Source of the DNA: Candidatus Heimdallarchaeota archaeon
GTDB lineage: Archaea > Asgardarchaeota > Heimdallarchaeia > Heimdallarchaeales > Heimdallarchaeaceae
Assembly: GCA_023135215.1 (NCBI GenBank)
Contig: JAGLTP010000357.1
Coordinates: forward strand, 1 to 21,081
DNA: 21,081 bases
Reading direction: 5' to 3'
Numbering within the stretch: position 1 is the first letter of the stretch; the number at the start of each line of letters is the position of its first letter. Below the pieces are notes generated by a model, which was given only the letters and a program-made list of their open reading frames with translations, was not told the DNA's origin and made no database searches. A program made the position numbers and the translations under genes. Of the stretch, positions 6,553 to 14,880 are shown in pieces.

Positions 6553-7524
6553 TTATTCTTTGTTTCCATCCTTTACAAGTTTAGCTAAGAACGCACTCAA
6601 TTGAATATTACTAGATGCGCCCTCAGAGATACGGAAATCAACTTCTGCTAAGAATTCTGTAATACCAAGTTTCTGTAAATCAGGCAGCGATAAAGAGGGA
6701 ATTTCTCTATAGATTTGATACGTTACATCTGTCCCGGATAATCCATATTCTAGAATTAGAAGCTGTAATATCTCACGAGCTTTATTAAAATCGCCTTTAA
6801 GTGCGTGTTGTAACATTTCTCTAATTCTTTCAGGATCTGCGTGACCAACAGTCTGCAACACAGTAACTCTCTCAATTGATTTTCCTGAAGCTGCAGTAGA
6901 CTGAAGAATATTAATCGCCTTTCTCAAATCACCCTCAGAGATATAAAGGACAGTATTTATTCCCTCCTTATCATATGCAAGATTTTCATTAGCACAAATG
7001 TGGATAAGGAATTCTTTCATGCTTTTTTCATCAAGCGGTTTGAATCTAAAGATGGCACATCTAGATTGTATTGGTTCTATAATTTTGCTAGAATAATTGC
7101 AAATCAAAGCAAATCGACTAGTTTTTACATATCTTTCCATCGTTCTTCTTAGAGCATGTTGTGCCGCGGAGGTTAAACTATCTGCTTCGTCTAGACAAAT
7201 AATCTTGAAGGGAACCCCACCATAAGATGCGGTTCTTGCGAATTCCTTTACCTTAGTTCTAATTGCATCAATACCTCTATCATCTGAAGCATTCATCTCT
7301 AGCAAGTTGCGTGCAACATTGTTCGAACCAAATAAATCATTAGCTAATGCTAATAAAGCGGTGGTTTTTCCAGTACCTGGAGGTCCAGCTAGTAAAAGAT
7401 GTGGTAGGTTTCTTCTTTGAACAAATCCTTTTAGACGTAAAACTATATCTTCATGACCTTTAAGTTCATCAAGGGTTTTTGGTCTGTATTTTTCAGTCCA
7501 CATTACATCGTAGTTGCTACCCAT
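6553..7524 (-). CDS. rfcS: Replication factor C small subunit
   Basis: The 323-residue clamp-loader small subunit, which with RFC large loads PCNA at primer-template junctions. Motifs in order are the WTEKYRPKTLDELKGH N-terminal RFC box (9-24), Walker A GPPGTGKT (47-54), the NASDDRGID box (78-86), Walker B LDEAD (111-115), sensor 1 ICNYSSKII (141-149) and the SRC arginine-finger motif (154-156). Sensor 2 GDLRKAINILQ follows, and a helical C-terminal collar supports pentamer assembly. GGTG precedes the ATG and a CTTTAAATAG TATA-like box lies around 7554-7563. It is convergent with truA and divergent from the pilus-motor operon. The large subunit is not in the window. Confidence 0.97.
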   Translation of the reverse strand: MGSNYDVMWTEKYRPKTLDELKGHEDIVLRLKGFVQRRNLPHLLLAGPPGTGKTTALLALANDLFGSNNVARNLLEMNASDDRGIDAIRTKVKEFARTASYGGVPFKIICLDEADSLTSAAQHALRRTMERYVKTSRFALICNYSSKIIEPIQSRCAIFRFKPLDEKSMKEFLIHICANENLAYDKEGINTVLYISEGDLRKAINILQSTAASGKSIERVTVLQTVGHADPERIREMLQHALKGDFNKAREILQLLILEYGLSGTDVTYQIYREIPSLSLPDLQKLGITEFLAEVDFRISEGASSNIQLSAFLAKLVKDGNKE

Positions 7525-7553
7525 TTTCTCACACCAACAAATATTAGTTTTTT

Positions 7554-7563
7554 CTATTTAAAG
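7554..7563 (-). promoter_or_regulatory. rfcS TATA box
   Basis: On the minus strand CTTTAAATAG lies about 30-39 nt before the rfcS ATG at 7524, leaving a leader of about 10 nt. Confidence 0.5.
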
Positions 7564-7629
7564 TTATTACATTATTACTAGTTTTTGAAGAAGAAAAACA
7601 ACCCTAGTTTTACGAATAAAAAAGTGGTG

Positions 7630-7638
7630 TTGATATAG
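7630..7638 (+). promoter_or_regulatory. TATA-like box of the pilus-motor operon
   Basis: TTGATATAG is centred about 29 nt before the ATG at 7664. No Shine-Dalgarno precedes that ATG, which fits a leaderless first gene. Confidence 0.4.
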
Positions 7639-7663
7639 CAAACACTAGAATAGTTAATGCCAA

Positions 7664-9082
7664 ATGATTGAGATGAATAATCGTAATAGCCTGCTAAAGG
7701 AGGAATTGGAATCTAGTACTCCCTTAAGCAAGTATACAGTAAAAGGATACAAAATAGAGATTATTAAGGAGAATAAAATTATTTATTACAATGCTGAACC
7801 TCTCTTTGATTTTGCCTTAAATCCTTTACTCTTCTCTGAATTAACATCATTAGTTTATAAAAACAAAGAAAGATTGGGTAAAGGAATTCTTAAATTTGAT
7901 GAACTTTTGGAAATTCTCAAGTCTATATGCATGTGGAAAATTCTTGAAATAGACAATCTTTCAGTTAATCCGGATTTTTTTGCAGAACTCTTCATTTATC
8001 GTTTGGTAAAATTAGATAGAATAATGGGTCTCTTTCTTGATGATTCAGTAAATGAAATATATATGGACCAAAAGAACTCACAAATTTATTTAGATCACCA
8101 ATATTTTGGAAGATGCAATACTAAAATTATTCTTGAGGAAGATGAAATTGAAGGTCTCCTTACAAGATTAAAATTAGAGCACCCAATATCAATATCACCA
8201 AAAAAACCGTCTTTAAAAGTTGAGTTTCAAACAAAATCTTTTCATCTAAGAATATCTATGGATTTTCCACCCCTATCACCCAATGGACCTACTTTTAATA
8301 TAAGAAAACTGAAATCGAATCCATTGACTTTAGTTGATTTAATTAATTTAGGGACGTTTCCTTCTATTGTAGGTGCATACTTGGTAGAAGCAGTAAAACA
8401 AAGAAGAAACATTACAGTTATTGGAGAACCCAATGCAGGAAAAACAACTCTAGCAAACGCAATAGATTTGTATACACCAAAGAATTGGCGGAAGATTGCT
8501 ATAGAGGATGCGATTGAATCGATAGATCAATCCTCTTTAGGATATAAGCACCTATCAATTCAGGTTGATTCGTTTGAATCTAATAAGGCAAACCATACTA
8601 AAACTTCAGAGATTCTCAAACTTCTTCATCGGTCACCTGATTGGATTTATCTCGGAGAGATCCAATCTCGAGAACATACACAAGCAATGTTTGAAGCACT
8701 AAATGCAGGATTAAAAGGAATTCAAACAGCGCATTCTGATTCAATTCAAAAAATCTTGAGAAGATGGGAGAATTTGCACAAAATATCTCCTTCAGATTTC
8801 CTATCACTTGATATCATAGTTATAATGAGAAGAGACATTACTGAATTTTCGTTTATACGAAGAATATTTGAAGTTTACGAGGTGAACAAAGAGTTTGAAG
8901 AAGATTCTCTAAATCAGGATTTTCTAACTAGAATTTATAATATTGAAGAAAATAATGAACGAATTATTGAAAATATCAAAGAAAAATCATTTCTGAAGGA
9001 ATTTTGTACCTCTATAAGAAAAAGGAGCCAAAAATTCCAGAAGAATGAACATCTCCAAGGAGAGGAAGAGATTGGTTATTGA
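7664..9082 (+). CDS. type II/IV secretion-like ATPase (TadA/CpaF/ArlI family)
   Basis: A 472-residue cytoplasmic hexameric motor ATPase of the secretion NTPase superfamily, which drives assembly of archaella, archaeal pili and Tad pili. All motor motifs are visible: Walker A GEPNAGKT (254-261), the Asp box IAIEDAIE (278-285), Walker B DWIYLGE (326-332) and the His box GIQTAHSDS (352-360). The preceding 200 residues fit the N-terminal PAS-like subdomain (ILDDSVNEIYM-like strand around 124-134). It is followed after 61 nt by two half-size T2SF membrane proteins, so it is the first gene of a complete minimal motor operon. An alternative ATG three codons on (7673) is possible. The C-terminal 50 residues are charged and look specific to this protein. 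Retraction or adhesion function cannot be judged. Confidence 0.9.
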   Translation: MIEMNNRNSLLKEELESSTPLSKYTVKGYKIEIIKENKIIYYNAEPLFDFALNPLLFSELTSLVYKNKERLGKGILKFDELLEILKSICMWKILEIDNLSVNPDFFAELFIYRLVKLDRIMGLFLDDSVNEIYMDQKNSQIYLDHQYFGRCNTKIILEEDEIEGLLTRLKLEHPISISPKKPSLKVEFQTKSFHLRISMDFPPLSPNGPTFNIRKLKSNPLTLVDLINLGTFPSIVGAYLVEAVKQRRNITVIGEPNAGKTTLANAIDLYTPKNWRKIAIEDAIESIDQSSLGYKHLSIQVDSFESNKANHTKTSEILKLLHRSPDWIYLGEIQSREHTQAMFEALNAGLKGIQTAHSDSIQKILRRWENLHKISPSDFLSLDIIVIMRRDITEFSFIRRIFEVYEVNKEFEEDSLNQDFLTRIYNIEENNERIIENIKEKSFLKEFCTSIRKRSQKFQKNEHLQGEEEIGY

Positions 9083-9131
9083 ATTGAGTTTTTACTCTCT
9101 CTGGAAACAAGATGCAATGAGTTAGATAATA

Positions 9132-9138
9132 AGGGGTG
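9132..9138 (+). promoter_or_regulatory. Shine-Dalgarno that selects a TTG start
   Basis: AGGGGTG lies 5 nt before the TTG at 9144. The GTG inside this element reaches a stop within three codons, so TTG is the only sensible initiator for the reading frame. Confidence 0.65.
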
Positions 9139-9143
9139 AAAAA

Positions 9144-9956
9144 TTGAATTTCCTTAGCAGATCAAACAATAAATCTAATGTCAGACAATTCAGTATCTTT
9201 CCTATGAAATTTCTTGATAAAATGATTTTATCTAAGGTAAGAAAGCATTCTAGTTTTTTTATTACAGAAAAAGATCTCATTAAGCTCAGATTTATTGGAA
9301 ATAGTTCAATCTTGATTTTTGTTTTGTTTTTTGTGGTTTTTCATTTCTTAACTCATGCTAATATCATTCTAACAATTGCTATCAGTTTAATTGTTAGTAT
9401 TGCATATGTTTTTGTTTTTGGTGATTATGTGCGTTCAACAATAATACAAAGACATCAATTATTTGATGAATCAGCTTTCTTAATTATTAATTCTCTATCA
9501 ATAAACATGATCTCTTCAAACTCATTTCCTAAAGCAATAGAATTTTTGATTTCAGGTAGTGCTTTTGATGATTATTATCAAAAATATTTCCAAGAAATGC
9601 TTTTTAACATGAATCTAGGGGAAGATGAAAACACGATTATTGATGAAGGAAAGGAGATTTTTTTGAATAAACAATATCAGAATGCTTTTCAAAACATCAA
9701 GAGAGAGGATTTCTTTGTAGATTCTGACCCAGATTTTCTTTTCAAGATTAAAAAAACCATAAAGCTAATCGAGGACAATATTATCATTTTCATTGCTTTC
9801 TCATGTTTATTTCCACTAGTACTTAGTCTTGTTCTAGCACTTATTCTTCCATCAGATTCTCTAATTGTTTTTGTGTTTCCTCTTCTTTATTCATTGTTTG
9901 GTACATTTGCCTTGAGATTTATTCAAAATAAAAGTTTAAGTGAGAAAAATGACTAA
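9144..9956 (+). CDS. type II secretion F-like membrane protein (TadB-like half)
   Basis: A 270-residue platform protein with the half-size T2SF layout. A basic cytoplasmic N terminus (1-50) is followed by two membrane spans (about 54-70 and 73-93), then a cytoplasmic helical domain (94-210) containing FDESAFLIINSLSINMISSNSFPKAIE-type helices, and two terminal spans (212-234 and 238-258). In type IV filament systems these proteins sit in the membrane under the ATPase and guide pilin extraction. It starts with TTG backed by a strong Shine-Dalgarno and overlaps the next gene by 8 nt, so the pair is translationally coupled. Sequence conservation is low. The call rests on topology, the SLS-motif helices and the operon position beside the motor ATPase. 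Confidence 0.7.
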   Translation: MNFLSRSNNKSNVRQFSIFPMKFLDKMILSKVRKHSSFFITEKDLIKLRFIGNSSILIFVLFFVVFHFLTHANIILTIAISLIVSIAYVFVFGDYVRSTIIQRHQLFDESAFLIINSLSINMISSNSFPKAIEFLISGSAFDDYYQKYFQEMLFNMNLGEDENTIIDEGKEIFLNKQYQNAFQNIKREDFFVDSDPDFLFKIKKTIKLIEDNIIIFIAFSCLFPLVLSLVLALILPSDSLIVFVFPLLYSLFGTFALRFIQNKSLSEKND

Positions 9957-10569
9957 AATTGAATGCTCTGATTATGTTTTTTTACAAGGAATAGCAACAC
10001 AGATTGAAAATGGAGAAAATCTGGAAAGAGCACTTTTCAATATTAAATTTCTACCTGATGAATTGCTTCTAAGACTACAATTTGGAGATGAATTAATTAG
10101 AGTTTTATCATCAATTGATTTTAATTATCCTTCTATGATTAGTCTTTTTTCATCAATTAATTATTCAGACTCATCTGACATTCTAAAAAAGGTAAAGATA
10201 ACAGCTAGACTAATCAAGAATAGAGAAGAAGCTATTCAAGAAAAAGAGAACTTATTAAAAATTCATCAAAGAAGAATCAAAATTATACGCTATGTGACCT
10301 CAGTAACCATAGCTATGATAGGGGGATTCTCCCCAATTTTTGCAAATATATATAGATTCATGCAAACAAATGAGTTCTTGAACACGCCTTCATTTTGGTC
10401 GTTTCTTTCAGTTTCCTTTCTTTTCATTAACTTACTAAATAATTACTTTTTACTAAAAATAGGTAATGAAAAAAATATTAAAATTAGGTTGATAATAACT
10501 CTAGTGCTGCATTTTCTGATAGTTTTTGCAGTAAGGATTTTCTACTCCAATTTCTTTGTCTTTAGTTAG
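9949..10569 (+). CDS. second T2SF-like membrane protein (TadC-like half)
   Basis: A 206-residue protein (from ATG 9949; GTG at 9940 is the alternative). Its N-terminal 115 residues are a cytoplasmic helical domain (VFLQGIATQIENGENLERAL and the KKVKITARLIKNREEAIQ helix). Three hydrophobic spans follow, about 117-136, 150-168 and 180-203. This is like the T2SF cytoplasmic domain plus C-terminal spans with the first TM pair missing, so with the preceding protein it would make a two-part equivalent of one large ArlJ/PilC-type platform protein. The ATG overlaps the end of the upstream gene (ATGACTAA). Its stop lies 44 nt from the convergent TFB gene. No sequence family could be assigned with certainty; the role is inferred from the operon. 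Confidence 0.6.
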   Translation: MTKIECSDYVFLQGIATQIENGENLERALFNIKFLPDELLLRLQFGDELIRVLSSIDFNYPSMISLFSSINYSDSSDILKKVKITARLIKNREEAIQEKENLLKIHQRRIKIIRYVTSVTIAMIGGFSPIFANIYRFMQTNEFLNTPSFWSFLSVSFLFINLLNNYFLLKIGNEKNIKIRLIITLVLHFLIVFAVRIFYSNFFVFS

Positions 10570-10613
10570 GAAAGATTTTCTACTCAATATATTAGAAAGC
10601 ATAAATTTGCTTC

Positions 10614-11645
10614 TTAAGTAAAGCTTGAGGATAACCTTTTACTGATTTCAGAGACTATATCATCGAAATCATAAGACATCATAAATTCTGCATGATCACG
10701 AATAGTAAACTCTGCAACATTGGTTGACTGCGCGACTAATTTTTGTGTTAAAGCAGAAGAACTTTGTATTTTCTTTGACAATAATTTGTCAGCAACATAT
10801 GCTGAAGCTGCTGAAAAAGGATAAGGTCTCCTCCCTCCCCTGTCTGCATAAGAGATTCTTTCTAAAATTCTAAGACAAAGCAATTGAAGAATCTTCTCAT
10901 ATACATAAACATCGACTGAATATTTTTTCACAATTCTCTCTGTTATAACAGGAGTACGGCATATAAGCGAACAAACACGAAAAATGTATTGTTCACTTCG
11001 TCTGATGCCTGTTGTTGTAGATTTAATATTGAGATCTTGCATTAATCCCAGGAGATTCTTCCCTAAAACTCTATGTCCTAGATTTCTATATGTTTCAACA
11101 ATCTCTTTAAGAGAGAGGGGGCAATTATGTCCAGATTCACGAACACTTAGAAGAAGAGCCATAGCAGATAATAAAACATGGTTCGTTATTTTCTTTTTAT
11201 GCTCTTTCTTGTATTTGTAGTAAAGAAAAAGTGTACGTTCTCGGATTTTTTCAGGAACTTGAAGTCTGGAAAAAACCTCATTTAAGATTTTTATCGTTCG
11301 ATAATCAGTTTCTTTTCCTTTTATTGCACCTGGAATATGATAAAAATTCTTAAATTTTCTAAATTTCAATTGTGAATGTTCATCCAATAATGTACCATTT
11401 GAGTCTCTAAACATATACTCTTCAACAGTTCCAATTGAAGAACCTAGAGAACTAACAATTGCCAATCTATTGTTTATTGAAGTATATTGCTGGCTTTTAC
11501 GTGATCGATCTTGAGAAATCGATCCTAGTTGAAAAGATGATGATTCGAGAACAACATCATGAACTAAACCACATTTCTGACACACATTTATGCCATTTTC
11601 TTCGATAACCCTACATCCACATTCATCACACAAGTAACCTTCCAT
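10614..11645 (-). CDS. tfb: transcription initiation factor B (TFB), divergent
   Basis: A 343-residue TFIIB homologue that bridges the TBP-TATA-BRE complex and RNA polymerase. The N-terminal zinc ribbon is CxxC (Cys6, 9) with CxxC (Cys22, 25), plus an extra Cys11. The linker contains LGSSIGT (67-73), reminiscent of the B-reader/linker, but the canonical RxRxGxP stretch is not recognisable. Cyclin repeat 1 spans about 113-205 and repeat 2 about 213-325, with GRRPYPFSAASAYVAD (271-286) matching the family GKxPxxLAAAAxYxA motif. A C-terminal HTH follows (about 298-322). The altered reader region suggests a specialised paralogue rather than the housekeeping TFB. A TATA-like TCTTAAAAATTTTC lies about 35-45 nt upstream of the ATG. 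Confidence 0.9.
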   Translation of the reverse strand: MEGYLCDECGCRVIEENGINVCQKCGLVHDVVLESSSFQLGSISQDRSRKSQQYTSINNRLAIVSSLGSSIGTVEEYMFRDSNGTLLDEHSQLKFRKFKNFYHIPGAIKGKETDYRTIKILNEVFSRLQVPEKIRERTLFLYYKYKKEHKKKITNHVLLSAMALLLSVRESGHNCPLSLKEIVETYRNLGHRVLGKNLLGLMQDLNIKSTTTGIRRSEQYIFRVCSLICRTPVITERIVKKYSVDVYVYEKILQLLCLRILERISYADRGGRRPYPFSAASAYVADKLLSKKIQSSSALTQKLVAQSTNVAEFTIRDHAEFMMSYDFDDIVSEISKRLSSSFT

Positions 11646-11744
11646 TCTACTCAGAAAAACAACCTTTCTGAAACTATTGAAAATTTTTAAGACTCAAACA
11701 AAGCTTTAACTATTTTTTAATATGGTTTATTGTAGTTATTATCT

Positions 11745-11764
11745 ACTATATATATAATAAAAAG
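11745..11764 (+). promoter_or_regulatory. strong TATA element in the 316-bp TFB/surface-protein intergenic region
   Basis: An uninterrupted TATATATA-type run (11745-11764) sits about 200 nt before the surface-protein gene and just before a possible 34-codon reading frame. The rest of 11646-11961 is very AT-rich and holds the tfb promoter, an inverted repeat and the ribosome binding site of the next gene. Confidence 0.4.
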
Positions 11765-11777
11765 AAAGGAGAGACTG

Positions 11778-11882
11778 TTGACTGAAAGTATTCAACATAA
11801 TCTTTTTTTTAGACACAAAATAAACTTAGACTTCTCCAAATTAGTAATTAAGCATTTGAGCTTTCCAAATTATAATCCGTAA
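11778..11882 (+). CDS. possible small ORF or leader peptide, 34 codons
   Basis: A TTG-initiated frame (begins MTESIQHNLFF, ends FPNYNP) is preceded by GAAAGGAGAG (11763-11772) at good spacing and by a strong TATA element. The product has no hydrophobic span or recognisable motif. It could be a short protein, an upstream leader peptide of the surface-protein gene, or chance in AT-rich DNA. Evidence is only the start signals; no family is recognised. Confidence 0.22.
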   Translation: MTESIQHNLFFRHKINLDFSKLVIKHLSFPNYNP

Positions 11883-11885
11883 ATG

Positions 11886-11927
11886 AACAGCAGAAAAACA
11901 AAAAAAACTTCAAAAAATTGTGCTGTT
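11886..11927 (+). repeat. inverted repeat AACAGCA/TGCTGTT
   Basis: Perfect 7-nt arms (11886-11892 and 11921-11927) are separated by 28 A-rich bases, and the second arm runs on into three more T residues. It could end a short transcript from the upstream TATA element or bind a regulator of the next gene. The long spacer makes a hairpin weak. Confidence 0.25.
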
Positions 11928-11961
11928 TTTAATACTTAATATAGATAGAAAAAGGAGATAG

Positions 11962-14877
11962 ATGAAGAAAAAACATTTTCTAGCATTTGTTATCATATTA
12001 TATCTAGTGGTATTATTGCTTACTCCATTTATAGAGGGTAAAAATCTGTTAAATAGTGAACTGAATGGTAATTTAGCAATTAATACGGAAGAATCAGATT
12101 CAAATATCAATGTAAATTTCATAAATGCAGCAAAGAGCGCTGAAGAAAACCAGCACAATTTAGAGCTAGAAAAAGAAGAAGAAAGTTATGATCAGATGGA
12201 TCTAGAACAGTTAAAAGCGGATTATAACAAAACTTTCGACGATGTTCTTGATGAATTTCAACCCAACGTTAATGTTTCCAGCATATATTCCAAAAATGAA
12301 GTGAGTGAAGAAATCAACAACGGAAATTTAACTATTTCACTACCTAGTCAAGGTCAGTATAATTTTGAAGGAAATGTTTCAGAAATTGAATCACAATATA
12401 TTCAAAATTCAGGTGCTGAAAATGAAGTTGGGTTTTATTCTGTAGATGCTATAAATGCAGGATTAAGTTTAGAAAGAGTGGAAGAAAGCAGAAGTTTTGA
12501 AGGATCATATGTTTGGAAATTCTTCTCTAGCAATACTGAAACGATGAGCTATGCGTTATATCAACAAGATATTGATTTATATGATATTGATACAAGAATC
12601 AGCTATAATTACTTGCTAGAAATAAATTCAAGCATTCAGAACGTAGTAAATTCATCCCTTATTTTTGATCTAGTTTTTGATACTTGTAGAATAATGGTAA
12701 TTCATTGGCATTATACTAATATTAACCCCCCCTTAATTGGAGAAAACACAACTTCCCCATTTATTGTATATAGATTGTTAAAGAATAGTAGTTGGAACAA
12801 TGAATGGAACAATTATTCTCTAGAGTTATCTGAATTATTTAATGAAAATGATCCTTATATCCCCACTACAATAAAATCTGTAGGAATATATGTGATATCA
12901 CCTGAATTTTCAGAATGTTCTCTGTTGATTGATAATTTTGAAATACGATCCTCGGTATCAGCAGATTATATAGAATTGAAAACGAATGGAATAGCTATAA
13001 CCTCAACAAGTTCAAATTCAGGAATTTTTAATCTATATGTTGAGATAGGAGATGGTGTATCTTCTTTTGAATATGCAATCTATTGGAGTCATAATTCAAG
13101 TTTTATTATTAATGCAAATTATAGCGTTTTAATTTCAGGTACAGTTGAAATTATAACGGAAAATCATGCTTCCATAAACGAGATTACAACTTATATAATT
13201 ACGAAAACTAATTTGAGTATATTTGCTAGTATCATAAATATAACTTATCCAGCTTTTTGGTCTCTTATAGGTGAAATTAAGAATTTTGATATTCTAGCCA
13301 ATGAAAGCTTAGATGGGGAATATAACCTTTTGTCTTTGAATAATACAAATCAAAGTGATCTTCTCTATTGTGAATTTGCTATACCTAATTTAATTGAAAG
13401 CGCAGATTTTTCTTCATTAACAATTTTTGAAACTATAGATGCAACTTTTAGTTTCAACTATGAATATACGAATAACGTAATTAATCTTCTATGGTTTTCT
13501 GATGAAGATGGAGGGACATCTGTTCTTTTTGAGAATGAAACCTTGATTTTCACCATTCCCCCTTGGATAACTAATGGTAGTTTAGATATTGTTTTTATAA
13601 TAACTGATCACAATGGAATTGGTTATACAAATGCAACGTTTCTTTTGGAAAGATTTCCAGCTCAATTACAAATTACAAATCAGATTGTGATTCCACACTA
13701 TGCTATCATAATAGTTAATGCTAGCTACGAAAGCTTGATTTCAGGAATTGAGATTGAGGAGGGAAGCATTATTGCATACCTGAATAATGAAAGTATAAAC
13801 GTAATAGAAGATGGAAATCAATTTCAACTTCTGGTTTCTTCATATTATTTATCTTGTGGAGATTACTTGCTGGAAGTTTGGGTTAGTTCAACGACTCACT
13901 CTTCTATAATACACACAGTGGGTGTTCATGTGTATGTAAGTGAAATAGAAATTGAATTTCTATATGAAAAATTAGCGATGCCAACCTATTATCTACTCTC
14001 GTTTAATGTCTTATCAGATTCTTATCCTGTAGGTTTTGCCCCAGTAATGATTGAAAATAGTGCAAATCTATCCTTAACAGGGATTTTGGATATGGATGGG
14101 AGATATACTTGTGAAGTTAATTTGCCTTCTACATCTCAAGTTATTAGTATAACTTTTTCAATAATAAAACTCTATACTGTTTTAACCTCGGAGACATTTG
14201 AAATAGTGTTTGAACACCTGCAAGCGGAAATTTCTAGAAATAGTGAGGATGTATTTATTTCTCCAAATATCACAATTGCTTATGATGTTCTTTACATGAA
14301 TTCACATGATAAGTGGTATACTTTTACCAATGAAGAGATGTTTCCAGTACTGGATGCTTATATTCAAACAGATTCTTCACGTATTCCTGTGCATATTGAA
14401 TCTAGTATCATTTACTGGGGAGTACAAGCAGGTGAAGATGATAATAATCACAAGTTAATCATTACAACTCTTGGACCAGAAGTACAAGTATCATTAGATG
14501 AAGAAAAAAATCAAATAATGTGTCATTTCATAATTGGTTCTCAAACAAAGAGTTTTTCCGATGTTTCTTTAATTTATTACCTAAATGGCAGTTTTACTTC
14601 ATCTAAATATCAATGGGAACTGTTTTCGAGTACATCCCAAGAAGTCTCCGAAAATTATAATCTTCAAATTAATGACATTTATGTTTACTATTCGAATATA
14701 AATATAACAAAAGGAAGCTATCTAATTTTAGATTTAGTAGGAACAAAGTTATCTGGAGCAAACAATTTAACCAATTTAGTAATACCTTTGGTTTCAAGTT
14801 CAGGGGTTCTTGCAGGTGCAATAACAACAGTCATTAAAATCTATAATAAGAAGAAGGGAATGATTTTGGAAATATAA
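11962..14877 (+). CDS. large secreted, C-terminally anchored, sequon-rich surface protein
   Basis: A 971-residue protein with a basic start and hydrophobic segment (residues 5-24) typical of a signal peptide or anchor. A long extracellular region follows, then a C-terminal membrane span (about 939-960) before a basic tail IYNKKKG. After an acidic, probably disordered stretch (about 40-110) the body is beta-rich. Residues about 140-320 look like a jelly-roll or lectin-like domain (VWKFFSSNTE, IDNFEI), followed by several Ig-like repeats. By eye there are about 25 N-X-S/T sequons, consistent with a heavily N-glycosylated cell-surface protein. AAAGGAGAT precedes the ATG at good spacing. It ends 3 nt from a convergent 36-codon gene resembling OST4. 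I do not recognise a specific family; S-layer-like, adhesion or polysaccharide-binding roles are possibilities. Confidence 0.75.
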   Translation: MKKKHFLAFVIILYLVVLLLTPFIEGKNLLNSELNGNLAINTEESDSNINVNFINAAKSAEENQHNLELEKEEESYDQMDLEQLKADYNKTFDDVLDEFQPNVNVSSIYSKNEVSEEINNGNLTISLPSQGQYNFEGNVSEIESQYIQNSGAENEVGFYSVDAINAGLSLERVEESRSFEGSYVWKFFSSNTETMSYALYQQDIDLYDIDTRISYNYLLEINSSIQNVVNSSLIFDLVFDTCRIMVIHWHYTNINPPLIGENTTSPFIVYRLLKNSSWNNEWNNYSLELSELFNENDPYIPTTIKSVGIYVISPEFSECSLLIDNFEIRSSVSADYIELKTNGIAITSTSSNSGIFNLYVEIGDGVSSFEYAIYWSHNSSFIINANYSVLISGTVEIITENHASINEITTYIITKTNLSIFASIINITYPAFWSLIGEIKNFDILANESLDGEYNLLSLNNTNQSDLLYCEFAIPNLIESADFSSLTIFETIDATFSFNYEYTNNVINLLWFSDEDGGTSVLFENETLIFTIPPWITNGSLDIVFIITDHNGIGYTNATFLLERFPAQLQITNQIVIPHYAIIIVNASYESLISGIEIEEGSIIAYLNNESINVIEDGNQFQLLVSSYYLSCGDYLLEVWVSSTTHSSIIHTVGVHVYVSEIEIEFLYEKLAMPTYYLLSFNVLSDSYPVGFAPVMIENSANLSLTGILDMDGRYTCEVNLPSTSQVISITFSIIKLYTVLTSETFEIVFEHLQAEISRNSEDVFISPNITIAYDVLYMNSHDKWYTFTNEEMFPVLDAYIQTDSSRIPVHIESSIIYWGVQAGEDDNNHKLIITTLGPEVQVSLDEEKNQIMCHFIIGSQTKSFSDVSLIYYLNGSFTSSKYQWELFSSTSQEVSENYNLQINDIYVYYSNINITKGSYLILDLVGTKLSGANNLTNLVIPLVSSSGVLAGAITTVIKIYNKKKGMILEI

Positions 14878-14880
14878 TTA

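Noticed and set aside
10570..10613. AAGCA/TGCTT hairpin between the convergent TadC-like and tfb genes
   Set aside because: A 5-bp stem in AT-rich DNA is too weak to call as a terminator.
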